A DNA stretch of 16,477 bases from Alphaproteobacteria bacterium (GTDB taxonomy: Bacteria > Pseudomonadota > Alphaproteobacteria > Caulobacterales > Caulobacteraceae). Of the stretch, positions 1 through 6,615 are shown piece after piece. Below the pieces are notes generated by a model. It was not told the origin of the DNA, searched no databases, and saw only the letters and a program-made list of their open reading frames with translations. The number at the start of each line of letters is the position of its first letter. Positions within the stretch are counted from its first letter, which is position 1. Position numbers and translations under genes: made by a program. The stretch spans positions 1 to 16,477 of the forward strand of contig JAHINZ010000125.1 of the NCBI GenBank assembly GCA_018895795.1. Reading direction: 5' to 3'.

Positions 1-41
1 CCGGGGGAAGACGGTCGCGGAGCGGCCCGTAGGGGGCCTGT
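1..41. repeat. Partial REP-like intergenic repeat at window edge
   Basis: The first bases (CCGGGGGAAGACGG, a short stem-loop around GGTCGCGGAGCGGCC, then AGGGGGCC) have the same layout as the right arm of the large palindrome at 5155-5207: CCGGGGGA, a small variable stem-loop, then GGAGGGGGCC. It is probably one arm of the same repeat family, cut by the window edge. It sits just after the 3' end of the DUF2237 gene. The outer arm is not visible, so the call is tentative. Confidence 0.45.
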
Positions 42-52
42 GACCAAAGCCC

Positions 53-433
53 CTAGACCGCCGCGTGGTCCTTAAGGACCCCCAGCGGCACGATGGCCAG
101 CAGCTCTTCGTGCGACGCCTCCAGCACCACCTGCGGGGCCAGGCCCGCGTCGAGGGCGTCCTTCCAGCGGCCGGCGCACAGGCACCAGCGGTCGCCCGCC
201 TTCAGGCCGGCGAAGGCGAACTCGGGACGCGGGGTGGACAGGTCATTGCCCGTGGCCTTGGAGAAGGTCAGGAATTCGTCGGTCATCACCGCGCAGACGG
301 TGTGCAGGCCCAGATCGTGCGGCCCCGTCTCGCAACAGCCGTTGCGATAGAAGCCCGTCACCGGGTTCAGCGAGCAGGGGATCAGCTCCCCGCCCAGGAC
401 GTTGCGGGCGTTCTCGTCATAGCGCGTGGTCAT
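53..433 (-). CDS. DUF2237 family protein
   Basis: This 126-residue protein of unknown function matches the DUF2237 family as I know it. Conserved stretches include NVLGGELIPCS near the N terminus, GFYRNGCCETG, the GLHTVCAVMT block and GDRWCLCAGRW. It is cysteine-rich (C20, C33, C34, C47, C84, C86) with H44, which suggests metal binding or redox chemistry, though no activity is shown by the sequence. It has no signal peptide, so it is likely cytosolic. The length is normal for the family. It is divergent from the malyl-CoA thioesterase-like gene, with 127 bp between the starts. Confidence 0.9.
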   Translation of the reverse strand: MTTRYDENARNVLGGELIPCSLNPVTGFYRNGCCETGPHDLGLHTVCAVMTDEFLTFSKATGNDLSTPRPEFAFAGLKAGDRWCLCAGRWKDALDAGLAPQVVLEASHEELLAIVPLGVLKDHAAV

Positions 434-560
434 GCCATGATCCTAACCCGGTTCGCGTGATCCGGGACCAAGTTTAGCGCGCGGGGCGGATGATGGGTTT
501 TGCGCGGGCCCGCCTGTGCTTAAGAAGGGTCTAGAGAACAAGACCCGCAGGGGAGTTAGA

Positions 561-1436
561 ATGTCCGACGTCGCCAGGCCGCGCCGCAGCGCCCTCTATA
601 TGCCCGCTTCCAACGCCAAGGCGGTTGAGAAGGCGCGCACCTTGGACGCCGATATCATCATCCTGGACCTGGAAGACGCGGTGGCCCCGGAGATGAAGGA
701 AGCGGCGCGCGACGCGGCCGTGGCGGCGGTCAAGGCCGGCGGCTTTGGCGGTCGCGAGGTGGTGATCCGCACCAATGGTCTCGACACCCCCTGGGGCGCC
801 GAGGACCTGAGAGCCGCCGCCGAGGCCGGTCCCGACGCGGTGCTGGTGCCCAAGGTCAATGACGCCGGCGACGTGCGGGTCTATGACGCCGCCCTGCATG
901 CCGCCCCCAGCACGATGCGGCTGTGGACGATGATCGAGACCGGCAAGGCCGCCTTCCACCTGTGGGACATCGCCGCCGCCAGCCGGTTCACGCGCCTTTC
1001 GACCTTCGTGATGGGGGTCAATGACTTCGCCAAGGAAATGCGGGCCCGCCAGACCCCGGGCCGCGAGCCCTTCCTGCCGCTGCTGACCCTGTCGGTGGCC
1101 GCCGCCCGCGCCCACGGCCTGACCATCCTGGATGGCGTGCACAACGACATCGAGGATCTGGCGGCGCTGGAGGCGGTCTGTATCCAGGGCGTCGATTTCG
1201 GCTTTGACGGCAAGACCCTGATCCATCCCAAGCACCTGGAAATCTGCAATCGGGTGTTTTCGCCGTCCGCCGACGAGATCGCCTGGAGCCAGGCGGTGAT
1301 CGCCGCCTTCAAGGCGCCCGAAAACGCCGGCAAGGGCGCGCTGCGGGTCGACGGCAAGATGGCCGAGCGCCTTCACTTGTCCCAGGCCGAGCATCTGGTG
1401 GCCGTCGCCGCCGCCATCGCCGCCAAGGCCGGTTAG
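561..1436 (+). CDS. mcl2: CitE-like (3S)-malyl-CoA thioesterase (HpcH/HpaI aldolase family)
   Basis: This 291-residue TIM-barrel protein belongs to the HpcH/HpaI aldolase and citrate lyase beta-subunit family. Visible blocks are the acidic metal site LDLEDAV (residues 35-41), the CoA-site arginine in IRTNGLDTPWG, the VLVPKV strand, the MIET glutamate, GVNDFAKE, and GFDGKTLIHPKHLEICN near the C terminus. The short N terminus (RSALYMPASN) and overall blocks resemble Rhodobacter Mcl2, which hydrolyses malyl-CoA to malate and CoA, more than the longer lyase Mcl1. A lyase for another acyl-CoA remains possible. The start at 561 follows a good AGGGGAG ribosome site; an upstream in-frame ATG at 516 lacks one. 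The nearby mesaconyl-CoA hydratase and malate dehydrogenase support an ethylmalonyl-CoA pathway role. Confidence 0.75.
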   Translation: MSDVARPRRSALYMPASNAKAVEKARTLDADIIILDLEDAVAPEMKEAARDAAVAAVKAGGFGGREVVIRTNGLDTPWGAEDLRAAAEAGPDAVLVPKVNDAGDVRVYDAALHAAPSTMRLWTMIETGKAAFHLWDIAAASRFTRLSTFVMGVNDFAKEMRARQTPGREPFLPLLTLSVAAARAHGLTILDGVHNDIEDLAALEAVCIQGVDFGFDGKTLIHPKHLEICNRVFSPSADEIAWSQAVIAAFKAPENAGKGALRVDGKMAERLHLSQAEHLVAVAAAIAAKAG

Positions 1437-1444
1437 GCGTGGCC

Positions 1445-2413
1445 ATGCGGGCGCTGGTCCTTTCCCTCTTCCTCGTCGCCGGTCCGGCCTTGGCTCAGGA
1501 GGCGCCGGTCGCGACCGCGCCCCCGCCCCCTCCGGCGGCGACCCAAGCGGCGGCCCCGGATCCGCTGGGCGACCTGATCACCCAGACCGGCACCACCGAA
1601 GAGGAAGATGAAGCGGCCCCCACGGCGCCCGTCCCGCGCCACAAGCCGACCCTGCTGCCCATTCCCGAGCCCGAACCGCCCGAGGCCTCGTTCCCGCCTG
1701 ACGGCGATCACGCCGTACCGCTGGGAACCTATATTCCCAGCGAGCGGGCCTATGAGCTGCGGGTCAAGGGCTCGATCGTCGCCGCCCAGGGCCTGCAGGG
1801 CCCGCTCGACGGCGGCTGGAAGGTCACGGCTCCTGATGGAGCGGTGCTGTACGCCTTGCAGATCGTCGATCCGGCCGGCGGCTCGGGGCCGCTGGAAGGC
1901 GCCTGGCGCGATGTCCGCCGGCCCGGCGCGGTGGGCTCCACCGGCCTGATCGAGACCGTCGAGCGCGCCGGCCAGACGATCGTTTTCCACTTCAATCCCA
2001 GGCCGGACCAGACCTCGGTGCTGACCCTCACCCCCGCCGCCGGCCCGCGCTGGAGCGGCAGCCTCTACGAGGGTGGGGTCAACCAGGCGGTGACCGCCGA
2101 ACGCGAGGCGCCGCCCAGCCTGCCGCCCGGCTATGTGATCCAGGGTCGAGGGCCGGTGATCTGGGGCGCGCCGCGCGCCGCCGCGACGAGCCGGTCGGTT
2201 TCGGCTCCGGCCACCTGCTCGACCAAGGGTAAAAAGGGCAAGGCCCTCAAGGCCGCCAAGGCCAAGTGCGCCGCCGTCGCCCGCAAAGGCGGCAAGGCCG
2301 CGACCCTGAAATCCAAGAAGGGTTCCAAGGCCAAGGCGACCCCCGCTCACAAGGGCAAGGCGACGGCGAGCAAGAAGAAGAGTTCCGCCAAGAAGAAGCC
2401 GAACCTGCGTTGA
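1445..2413 (+). CDS. Secreted hypothetical protein with lysine-rich C-terminal tail
   Basis: I do not recognise this 322-residue protein. An N-terminal signal peptide (MRALVLSLFLVAGPALA, predicted cleavage before Q18) is followed by a Pro/Ala-rich linker to about residue 45 and an acidic patch. A probably folded beta-rich middle covers about residues 80-220. The last 64 residues contain 22 lysines in AK/GK/SK repeats resembling histone H1-like tails, plus two cysteines. It should be exported to the periplasm or envelope, where the tail could bind anionic polymers. ATG 1445 is preferred to an in-frame GTG at 1439 because it leaves room for a TTAGG-like site. It begins 8 bp after the malyl-CoA thioesterase stop, so the two are likely cotranscribed. 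Confidence 0.75.
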   Translation: MRALVLSLFLVAGPALAQEAPVATAPPPPPAATQAAAPDPLGDLITQTGTTEEEDEAAPTAPVPRHKPTLLPIPEPEPPEASFPPDGDHAVPLGTYIPSERAYELRVKGSIVAAQGLQGPLDGGWKVTAPDGAVLYALQIVDPAGGSGPLEGAWRDVRRPGAVGSTGLIETVERAGQTIVFHFNPRPDQTSVLTLTPAAGPRWSGSLYEGGVNQAVTAEREAPPSLPPGYVIQGRGPVIWGAPRAAATSRSVSAPATCSTKGKKGKALKAAKAKCAAVARKGGKAATLKSKKGSKAKATPAHKGKATASKKKSSAKKKPNLR

Positions 2414-2427
2414 TCCCCTAGTCTCCA

Positions 2428-2462
2428 ACCACCCCCGCCGTCGCGGGGGTGGTCAGGATTTT
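2428..2462. terminator. Hairpin terminator between convergent genes
   Basis: A perfect stem (CCACCCCCGC, loop CGTC, GCGGGGGTGG; 2429-2438 with 2443-2452, extendable by one A-T pair) lies 15 bases after the secreted-protein stop. A short TTTT run follows at 2459-2462. It lies between two convergent genes. The U-tract is short, so termination may be partial or act on both strands. Confidence 0.7.
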
Positions 2463-2887
2463 CAGAGATCCAGGGATTTGCGCGCCGCCGCGACCGCCGC
2501 ATCCAGGGCGGCGGGCGTGAACGCCTCGGCGGGGCCGTGACCCCAGACCGGGCCCGGCCAGGCCGGATCACCGACCCGGCGACCCAGCACATGGACGTGA
2601 AGCTGTGGCGTTACATTGCCCAGGGCGCCGACATTCAGCTTGTCGACGGCCAGGCCCAGCACCGCCCCGACCGCTCGCGCCGCCGTTCCCGCCAGCAGGA
2701 TCTCGTCCATCAGGGTGATCCGGTCGGCCGCCGACAGGTCCTCGATCTCGCGAAGACCCGCCCGGCGCGGGATCAGCACGATCCATGGATAGCGGGCGTC
2801 CCCCTGCAGTCGGGCCTGGCACAGCGGCAGGTCGCCCAGCGCCTCGGACGTGGCCACGAAGGCCGGGTCCAGAACGAATTCAGCCAC
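2462..2887 (-). CDS. HIT-family (histidine triad) protein
   Basis: This 141-residue protein belongs to a histidine-triad branch common in alphaproteobacteria. Recognisable blocks are YPWIVLIPRRAGLREIEDL (about residues 33-51), KLNVGALGN (83-91), the triad region PQLHVHVLGRR (94-104) and GDPAWPGPVWG. HIT proteins are nucleotide hydrolases or transferases. The first histidine of the HxHxH triad is glutamine (Q95), while H97, the expected nucleophile, and H99 are kept; I believe this is typical of the branch. The substrate is unknown. The reading frame continues upstream, but homology begins at GTG 2887, which overlaps the mch stop by eight bases and implies translational coupling. Confidence 0.85.
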   Translation of the reverse strand: MAEFVLDPAFVATSEALGDLPLCQARLQGDARYPWIVLIPRRAGLREIEDLSAADRITLMDEILLAGTAARAVGAVLGLAVDKLNVGALGNVTPQLHVHVLGRRVGDPAWPGPVWGHGPAEAFTPAALDAAVAAARKSLDL

Positions 2888-3929
2888 GTTTCGGAACCGC
2901 CGCCCAATAGTCGAAGTCGAGGATGACGTGCGCGTTATAGACCCCCGCCTCGTCCTTGCCGGGGAAGTCGTCGCAGGGCCGATCGCGCGTGGCCACCAGC
3001 CGCAGGCGCAGGGCGCCGACGCCGTCGCCCAGGTCGGCCTTGTCCAGCACCTCGCTCCAGGCGAACACCGTGCCGCCGGCGAAATAGGGGCTGACATGGC
3101 GGCCGCCATTGATCGCCAGGATCAGGCCGGCGTTCTGCAGGCCGTTGAACGACAGGGCCTTGGCCGTCGAGATCACCACCCCGCCATAGACCAGCCGCCG
3201 GCCCGACGGGTCCTTGGCGCGCTCGAACTGGTTGAAGTGGACCTTGGCGGTGTTCTGCCACAGCCGGGTGGCCATGGCGTGCTCGGCCTCCTCGATGGCC
3301 ATGCCGTCGACATGGTCGATCCGCTCGCCGATCTCATAGTCCTCGAAGGCGTGGGCCGCGCCGCCCAGGGCGTAGTCGTATTTCGAGAAATCCAGCGTGG
3401 CGGGGATGATCAGGTCCTCGGCGGCCACGGCGTCGGCCAGCTTCGGGGTCGCCTGCTCGGCGATCGCCGCTTCGGGATCGCGCTTGCGCACCATCACCCA
3501 GCGCACATAGCGCAGCACCGGCTGGCCGTGCTGGTTGGTCCCGGTGGTCCGCACATAGACGACGCCGGTCTTGCGGTTGGAGTTTTCCTTCAGCCCGATG
3601 ACCTCGGACTCCGCCATCAGGGTGTCGCCCGGATAGACCGGGGCCAGGAACAGGCCCTCGGCATAGCCCAGATTGGCCACGGCGTTCAGGCTGATGTCGG
3701 GCACGGTCTTGCCGAACACGATGTGGAAGGCGACCAGCGGATCCACCGGCGCGGCGGGCAGGCCGCTGTTGCGGGCGAATTCATCGGACGAGAACAAAGC
3801 AAAACGCGGACCATAGAAGGCGGTGTACAGCGCCACATCCCCCGCCGTGACGGTGCGCGGCGTGGCGTGGACCAGCACCTGGCCCAGCCTGAAGTCCTCG
3901 AAATAGTGTCCCGGATCGGTCTTGCTCAT
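2880..3929 (-). CDS. mch: Mesaconyl-CoA hydratase (MaoC-like, ethylmalonyl-CoA pathway)
   Basis: This 349-residue double-hotdog MaoC-like protein closely resembles Rhodobacter mesaconyl-CoA hydratase. The opening matches well (GHYFEDFRLGQ, HATPRTVTAGDVALYTAFYG), as do FGKTVPDISLNAVANLGYAE, YPGDTLMAESEVIGLKEN and the KTGVVYVRT block. A second hotdog half begins near AFEDYEIGERIDH. The enzyme hydrates mesaconyl-CoA to beta-methylmalyl-CoA, which is then cleaved to glyoxylate and propionyl-CoA in acetyl-CoA assimilation. It is cytosolic and of normal length. It is first in an operon with the HIT gene and divergent from mdh across 132 bp. The hallmark gene ccr is not in the window, so pathway membership rests on homology. 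Confidence 0.85.
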   Translation of the reverse strand: MSKTDPGHYFEDFRLGQVLVHATPRTVTAGDVALYTAFYGPRFALFSSDEFARNSGLPAAPVDPLVAFHIVFGKTVPDISLNAVANLGYAEGLFLAPVYPGDTLMAESEVIGLKENSNRKTGVVYVRTTGTNQHGQPVLRYVRWVMVRKRDPEAAIAEQATPKLADAVAAEDLIIPATLDFSKYDYALGGAAHAFEDYEIGERIDHVDGMAIEEAEHAMATRLWQNTAKVHFNQFERAKDPSGRRLVYGGVVISTAKALSFNGLQNAGLILAINGGRHVSPYFAGGTVFAWSEVLDKADLGDGVGALRLRLVATRDRPCDDFPGKDEAGVYNAHVILDFDYWAAVPKRG

Positions 3930-3993
3930 CCCTGGGCGTCCTTATCATTGTTCAGACTGTTTTGCCGCAGTGCAGCGAAACGGGGAAGGGGGC

Positions 3994-4022
3994 TTGAGGC
4001 TTAAGCGTCATGGGTCTAGACC
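3994..4022 (+). promoter_or_regulatory. Candidate housekeeping promoter for mdh
   Basis: TTGAGGC (3994-4000) and TCTAGACC (4015-4022), separated by 14 bases, approximate the Caulobacter housekeeping sigma consensus TTGACGS and GCTANAWC with its 10-14 base spacing. They match at six of seven and roughly six of eight positions. The position, about 40 bases before the mdh start, is suitable. This is pattern matching only. Confidence 0.4.
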
Positions 4023-4061
4023 GCCGCGAGAATTTCCATCCACAGTTCTGACGGAGACCCT

Positions 4062-5024
4062 ATGGCTCGCGCGAAGATCGCCCTTATCGGCGCCGGCATG
4101 ATCGGCGGCACCCTGGCTCACATCGCGGCTCGCGAAGAGCTGGGTGACATCGTCCTGTTCGACATCAGCGAAGGCACCCCGCAGGGCAAGGCCCTCGACC
4201 TGGCCGAAGCCTCGGCCGTGTTCGGCAAGGACATCAGCCTCAAGGGCGCCAACGCCTATGCCGACATCGCCGGCGCCGACGTCTGCATCGTCACCGCCGG
4301 CGTGCCGCGCAAGCCGGGCATGAGCCGCGACGACCTGCTGGGCATCAATCTGAAGGTCATGAAGGCCGTCGGCGAAGGCATCAAGGCCCACGCCCCCAAC
4401 GCCTTCGTCATCTGCATCACCAACCCGCTGGACGCCATGGTCTGGGCGCTGCAGCAGTTCTCGGGCCTGCCCAAGGAAAAGGTCATCGGCATGGCCGGCG
4501 TCCTGGACTCGGCGCGCTTCGCCTACTTCCTGGCCGAAAAGACCGGCGTGTCGGTCCAAGACATCCACGCCTGGACCCTGGGCGGCCACGGCGACGACAT
4601 GGTGCCGATGGTCCGTCACTCGACGGTCGGCGGCCTGCCGCTGCCGGAACTGGTCAAGCAAGGCTGGATGACCCAGGAAGAGCTGGACGGCATCGTCAAG
4701 CGCACCCGCGGCGGCGGCGGCGAGATCGTCGCCCTGCTGAAGACCGGCTCGGCCTTCTACGCTCCGGCTGAAAGCGCCATCGCCATGGCCACCAGCTATC
4801 TGAAAGACAAGAAGCGCGTCCTGCCCTGCGCCACCTTCCTGACCGGCCAATACGGCCTGAAGGATCTGTATGTCGGCGTGCCGGTCGTGATCGGCGCCGG
4901 CGGCGCGGAACGGGTCATCGAGTTCGAAACCAATGACGAAGAGAAGGCGATGTTCGCCGCCTCGGTCGCCTCGGTTCAGGGCCTGATGGAGGTCTGCAAG
5001 ACCATCGACTCGTCGCTGGTCTAG
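4062..5024 (+). CDS. mdh: Malate dehydrogenase (NAD-dependent, LDH-like type)
   Basis: This 320-residue enzyme oxidises malate to oxaloacetate with NAD in the citric acid cycle. The Rossmann motif GAGMIGG (10-16) and D34 (NAD preference) are visible. Substrate arginines are R83 and R89 in the VPRKPGMSRDD loop, with N121, D149 and R152, and the catalytic histidine is H176 in GGHGDDM. Length and motifs are typical of the LDH-like malate dehydrogenases of alphaproteobacteria. GGAG lies just upstream of the start. The gene is monocistronic here, ending at its own terminator, whereas many alphaproteobacteria place sucCD directly after mdh. Its position beside malyl-CoA thioesterase and mch fits the handling of malate from both pathways. 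Confidence 0.97.
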   Translation: MARAKIALIGAGMIGGTLAHIAAREELGDIVLFDISEGTPQGKALDLAEASAVFGKDISLKGANAYADIAGADVCIVTAGVPRKPGMSRDDLLGINLKVMKAVGEGIKAHAPNAFVICITNPLDAMVWALQQFSGLPKEKVIGMAGVLDSARFAYFLAEKTGVSVQDIHAWTLGGHGDDMVPMVRHSTVGGLPLPELVKQGWMTQEELDGIVKRTRGGGGEIVALLKTGSAFYAPAESAIAMATSYLKDKKRVLPCATFLTGQYGLKDLYVGVPVVIGAGGAERVIEFETNDEEKAMFAASVASVQGLMEVCKTIDSSLV

Positions 5025-5048
5025 GCTTTCCAAACATTCGCGACAAAG

Positions 5049-5084
5049 AAGGGCGGCCCCGCGAGGAGCCGCCCTTTTTCTTTT
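5049..5084 (+). terminator. Rho-independent terminator of mdh
   Basis: A nine-pair stem AAGGGCGGC / GCCGCCCTT (5049-5057 with 5068-5076) has a 10-base loop. It is followed by a T-rich tract TTTTTCTTTT. It begins 25 bases after the mdh stop, a classic intrinsic terminator. Confidence 0.9.
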
Positions 5085-5090
5085 GGGCGC

Positions 5091-5207
5091 CACTTGCCCC
5101 CTCCGCGCCTGTCGGCGCTCCTCCCCCGGAGGGGGAAGACGAGATCCGCGTCCTTCATCTTCCCCCTCCGGGGGAGGAGGATGCGCAGCATCCGGAGGGG
5201 GCCAGTG
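5091..5207. repeat. Large palindromic intergenic repeat
   Basis: Two arms of about 52 bases (5091-5142 and 5155-5207) are near-perfect inverted copies around a 12-base spacer. They differ mainly in a small inner stem-loop (CGCCTGTCGGCG in one, GATGCTGCGCATC in the other). Each arm also carries its own hairpin built on CTCCCCCGGAGGGGG. No ORF lies in it. It separates the mdh terminator from the convergent 3' end of the CBS gene. It looks like a REP or MITE-like repeat; related sequence starts the window. Confidence 0.8.
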
Positions 5208-5215
5208 TCGGCTTG

Positions 5216-5644
5216 CTAGTGAGCAGCCTCGGTTTCTTCCGAAATATCCTCCAGCGTCTTGCCCACCTGTTTGGCGCCGTAGTCCTTGGCCACGTCGCCC
5301 AGCGACAGGATGCCGGTCAGCTTGCCGGCCTCGTCCAGCACGACCAGACGGCGGATCTGGTGGTTGGCCATCTTGGCGCTGGCGTCGGCCAGGTTGTCGT
5401 CGGCCAGGATGCTCTGGACGTCGCCTTCGCTCATGGCTTCCGAAACCGGCGAGTCGAAGCTGCGGCCCTCGGCGACCACGCGCAGGACGATGTCGCGGTC
5501 GGTGATCAGGCCAATCACCTTGCCGTTCTCGACGATCGGCACGGCCCCGCTGTCGATATGGGCCATGGTCTGGGCCACCTTGCGGATGGTGTCGGTGGGG
5601 GCGGCGGTCGAGACCTGGCTGGTCATGGCGTCGCTGACTTTCAT
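5216..5644 (-). CDS. Tandem CBS-domain protein
   Basis: This 142-residue stand-alone protein has two CBS domains. The first runs about residues 7-60 with SGAVPIVENGKVIGLITDRD. The second runs about 73-125 with IRRLVVLDEAGKLTGILSLGD. Paired CBS domains form a Bateman module that usually binds adenine nucleotides and senses energy state. No catalytic or DNA-binding domain is attached, so the partner is unknown. A GAGG ribosome site lies seven bases before the ATG. It is divergent from the DUF1993 gene across 120 bp and ends 8 bp from the large palindromic repeat. Confidence 0.92.
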   Translation of the reverse strand: MKVSDAMTSQVSTAAPTDTIRKVAQTMAHIDSGAVPIVENGKVIGLITDRDIVLRVVAEGRSFDSPVSEAMSEGDVQSILADDNLADASAKMANHQIRRLVVLDEAGKLTGILSLGDVAKDYGAKQVGKTLEDISEETEAAH

Positions 5645-5764
5645 GGGGAAACCTCGTGGGTTGAACTCGAGCTTCCTAAACCCCGCTCGACGGTCCAGCG
5701 TTCCGCGCTTTCGCTCGGGGCTCGCCCGCCCTATCTGTGCGCCACACCTTCAAGCGGAGTTTTC

Positions 5765-6271
5765 ATGTCGATTTCCATCCACCAGGCCAGCGTTCCCGTC
5801 TTCGTCCAGGGCCTGAAGGGCCTGAAGGGCGTGCTGACCAAGGCCGCCGCCCAGGTCGAGGCCAGGAAATGGGATCCTGACGCCCTGCTGAAGGCCCGGC
5901 TGTTCCCCGACATGTTTCCGCTGATCCGCCAGGCGCAGATCGCCACCGACTTCGCCAAGGGCTGCGCCGCGCGCCTCGCCGGCGAGGAGGTTCCGGCCTG
6001 GGACGACACCGAGACCAGCTTCGAGCAGCTGATCGCCCGCATCGACCGCGCCATCGCCTATGTCGAGGGCCTGGACGCCGACGCCTTCACCGGGGCCGAG
6101 GATCGCGACATTACCCTGGTGCGCCGCGGCGAGACCAGCGTGGTCAAGGGCCTGGCCTATCTGCAGACCCAGGCCCAGCCCAACTTCTTCTTCCACCTGA
6201 CCACGGCCTACGCGATCCTGCGCGCCAACGGCGTCGAGGTCGGCAAGCGCGATTTCCTCGGCGCGGCCTGA
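5765..6271 (+). CDS. DUF1993 family protein
   Basis: This 168-residue protein matches DUF1993, a family that I recall as helical and related to the DinB/YfiT-like fold. Signature stretches are FPDMFPLIRQAQIATDFAKG (about residues 46-65), DDTETSFEQLIARID, and the C-terminal FFFHLTTAYAILRANGVEVG and GKRDFLG. No function is established and none is claimed. The frame is open upstream through the CBS gene, but the family begins at ATG 5765 (MSISIHQASVPVF), preceded by GCGGAG six bases away. No signal peptide is seen. Confidence 0.9.
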   Translation: MSISIHQASVPVFVQGLKGLKGVLTKAAAQVEARKWDPDALLKARLFPDMFPLIRQAQIATDFAKGCAARLAGEEVPAWDDTETSFEQLIARIDRAIAYVEGLDADAFTGAEDRDITLVRRGETSVVKGLAYLQTQAQPNFFFHLTTAYAILRANGVEVGKRDFLGAA

Positions 6272-6287
6272 TTTCTCAAAACCCGTT

Positions 6288-6409
6288 CTCCCCGGCGAAA
6301 GCCGGGGGCCAGATCGAACCCAATGGCTGTTTGGGACTGAAGCGCCGTCGAATGGCGCTTTCACCCCAGCCTTTCCGGATGAATCTGGATCCCGGCCTTC
6401 GCCGGGAAG
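6288..6409. repeat. REP-like inverted repeat pair
   Basis: Two 28-base arms (6288-6315 and 6382-6409) are inverted copies matching at 23 of 28 positions. Each contains its own hairpin (CCCGGCGAAAGCCGGG and CCCGGCCTTCGCCGGG) and an edge CCAGAT/ATCTGG. This resembles the paired palindromic repeats seen between genes in many alphaproteobacteria. It lies right after the DUF1993 gene and may protect its mRNA end. It fills most of the left half of a gene-free stretch, 6272-6615. Confidence 0.75.
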
Positions 6410-6548
6410 AGCGGGATTGGTGGGGCGCTTTGACTCCGCGCCATTTTCCGCGCATAAGGCCCGCCTTCCGGCGCTTCATCAGCAGCGCCTCTACCGTCAC
6501 GACCCCGGCCTGCTAGCGCAGGATCCATCCGGACGAGGACGGCGGGGA
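6410..6548. other. Remainder of gene-free stretch before ffh
   Basis: I see no convincing gene, RNA or terminator here. Short reading frames on both strands lack homology and ribosome sites. A perfect CCTGC/GCAGG mini-palindrome around TAGC lies at about 6509-6522. The ffh promoter must lie in or near this part, but no pair of boxes is convincing. Confidence 0.4.
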
Positions 6549-6576
6549 CCCCCATCGACGTGATCGTCCATGGGGG
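6549..6576 (+). promoter_or_regulatory. Hairpin in the ffh leader
   Basis: CCCCCAT (6549-6555) pairs with ATGGGGG (6570-6576). After one C-C mismatch, GACG (6557-6560) pairs with CGTC (6565-6568) around a TGAT loop. It ends 39 bases before the ffh start and is not followed by a T-run, so it is more likely a leader structure than a terminator. No 4.5S RNA signature is present. Its role is unknown. Confidence 0.5.
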
Positions 6577-6615
6577 CTGATCGCGTTTGGACCTTTGGTT
6601 TCAACAGGGCTACCC

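Noticed and set aside
516..560. Upstream ATG start for the malyl-CoA thioesterase-like gene
   Set aside because: The extra 15 residues are basic and unlike the family, and the ribosome site is at 549-555, right for ATG 561.
2850..4004. 384-codon open frame opposite mch
   Set aside because: Composition is typical of an antisense shadow and it would cover two well-supported minus-strand genes.
4008..5093. 361-codon open frame opposite mdh
   Set aside because: Same GC-driven shadow effect; mdh motifs on the plus strand are decisive.
6272..6615. Possible 4.5S SRP RNA gene next to ffh
   Set aside because: I looked for the conserved SRP RNA apical loop and symmetric internal loops and did not find them; the hairpins present are REP-like or simple.
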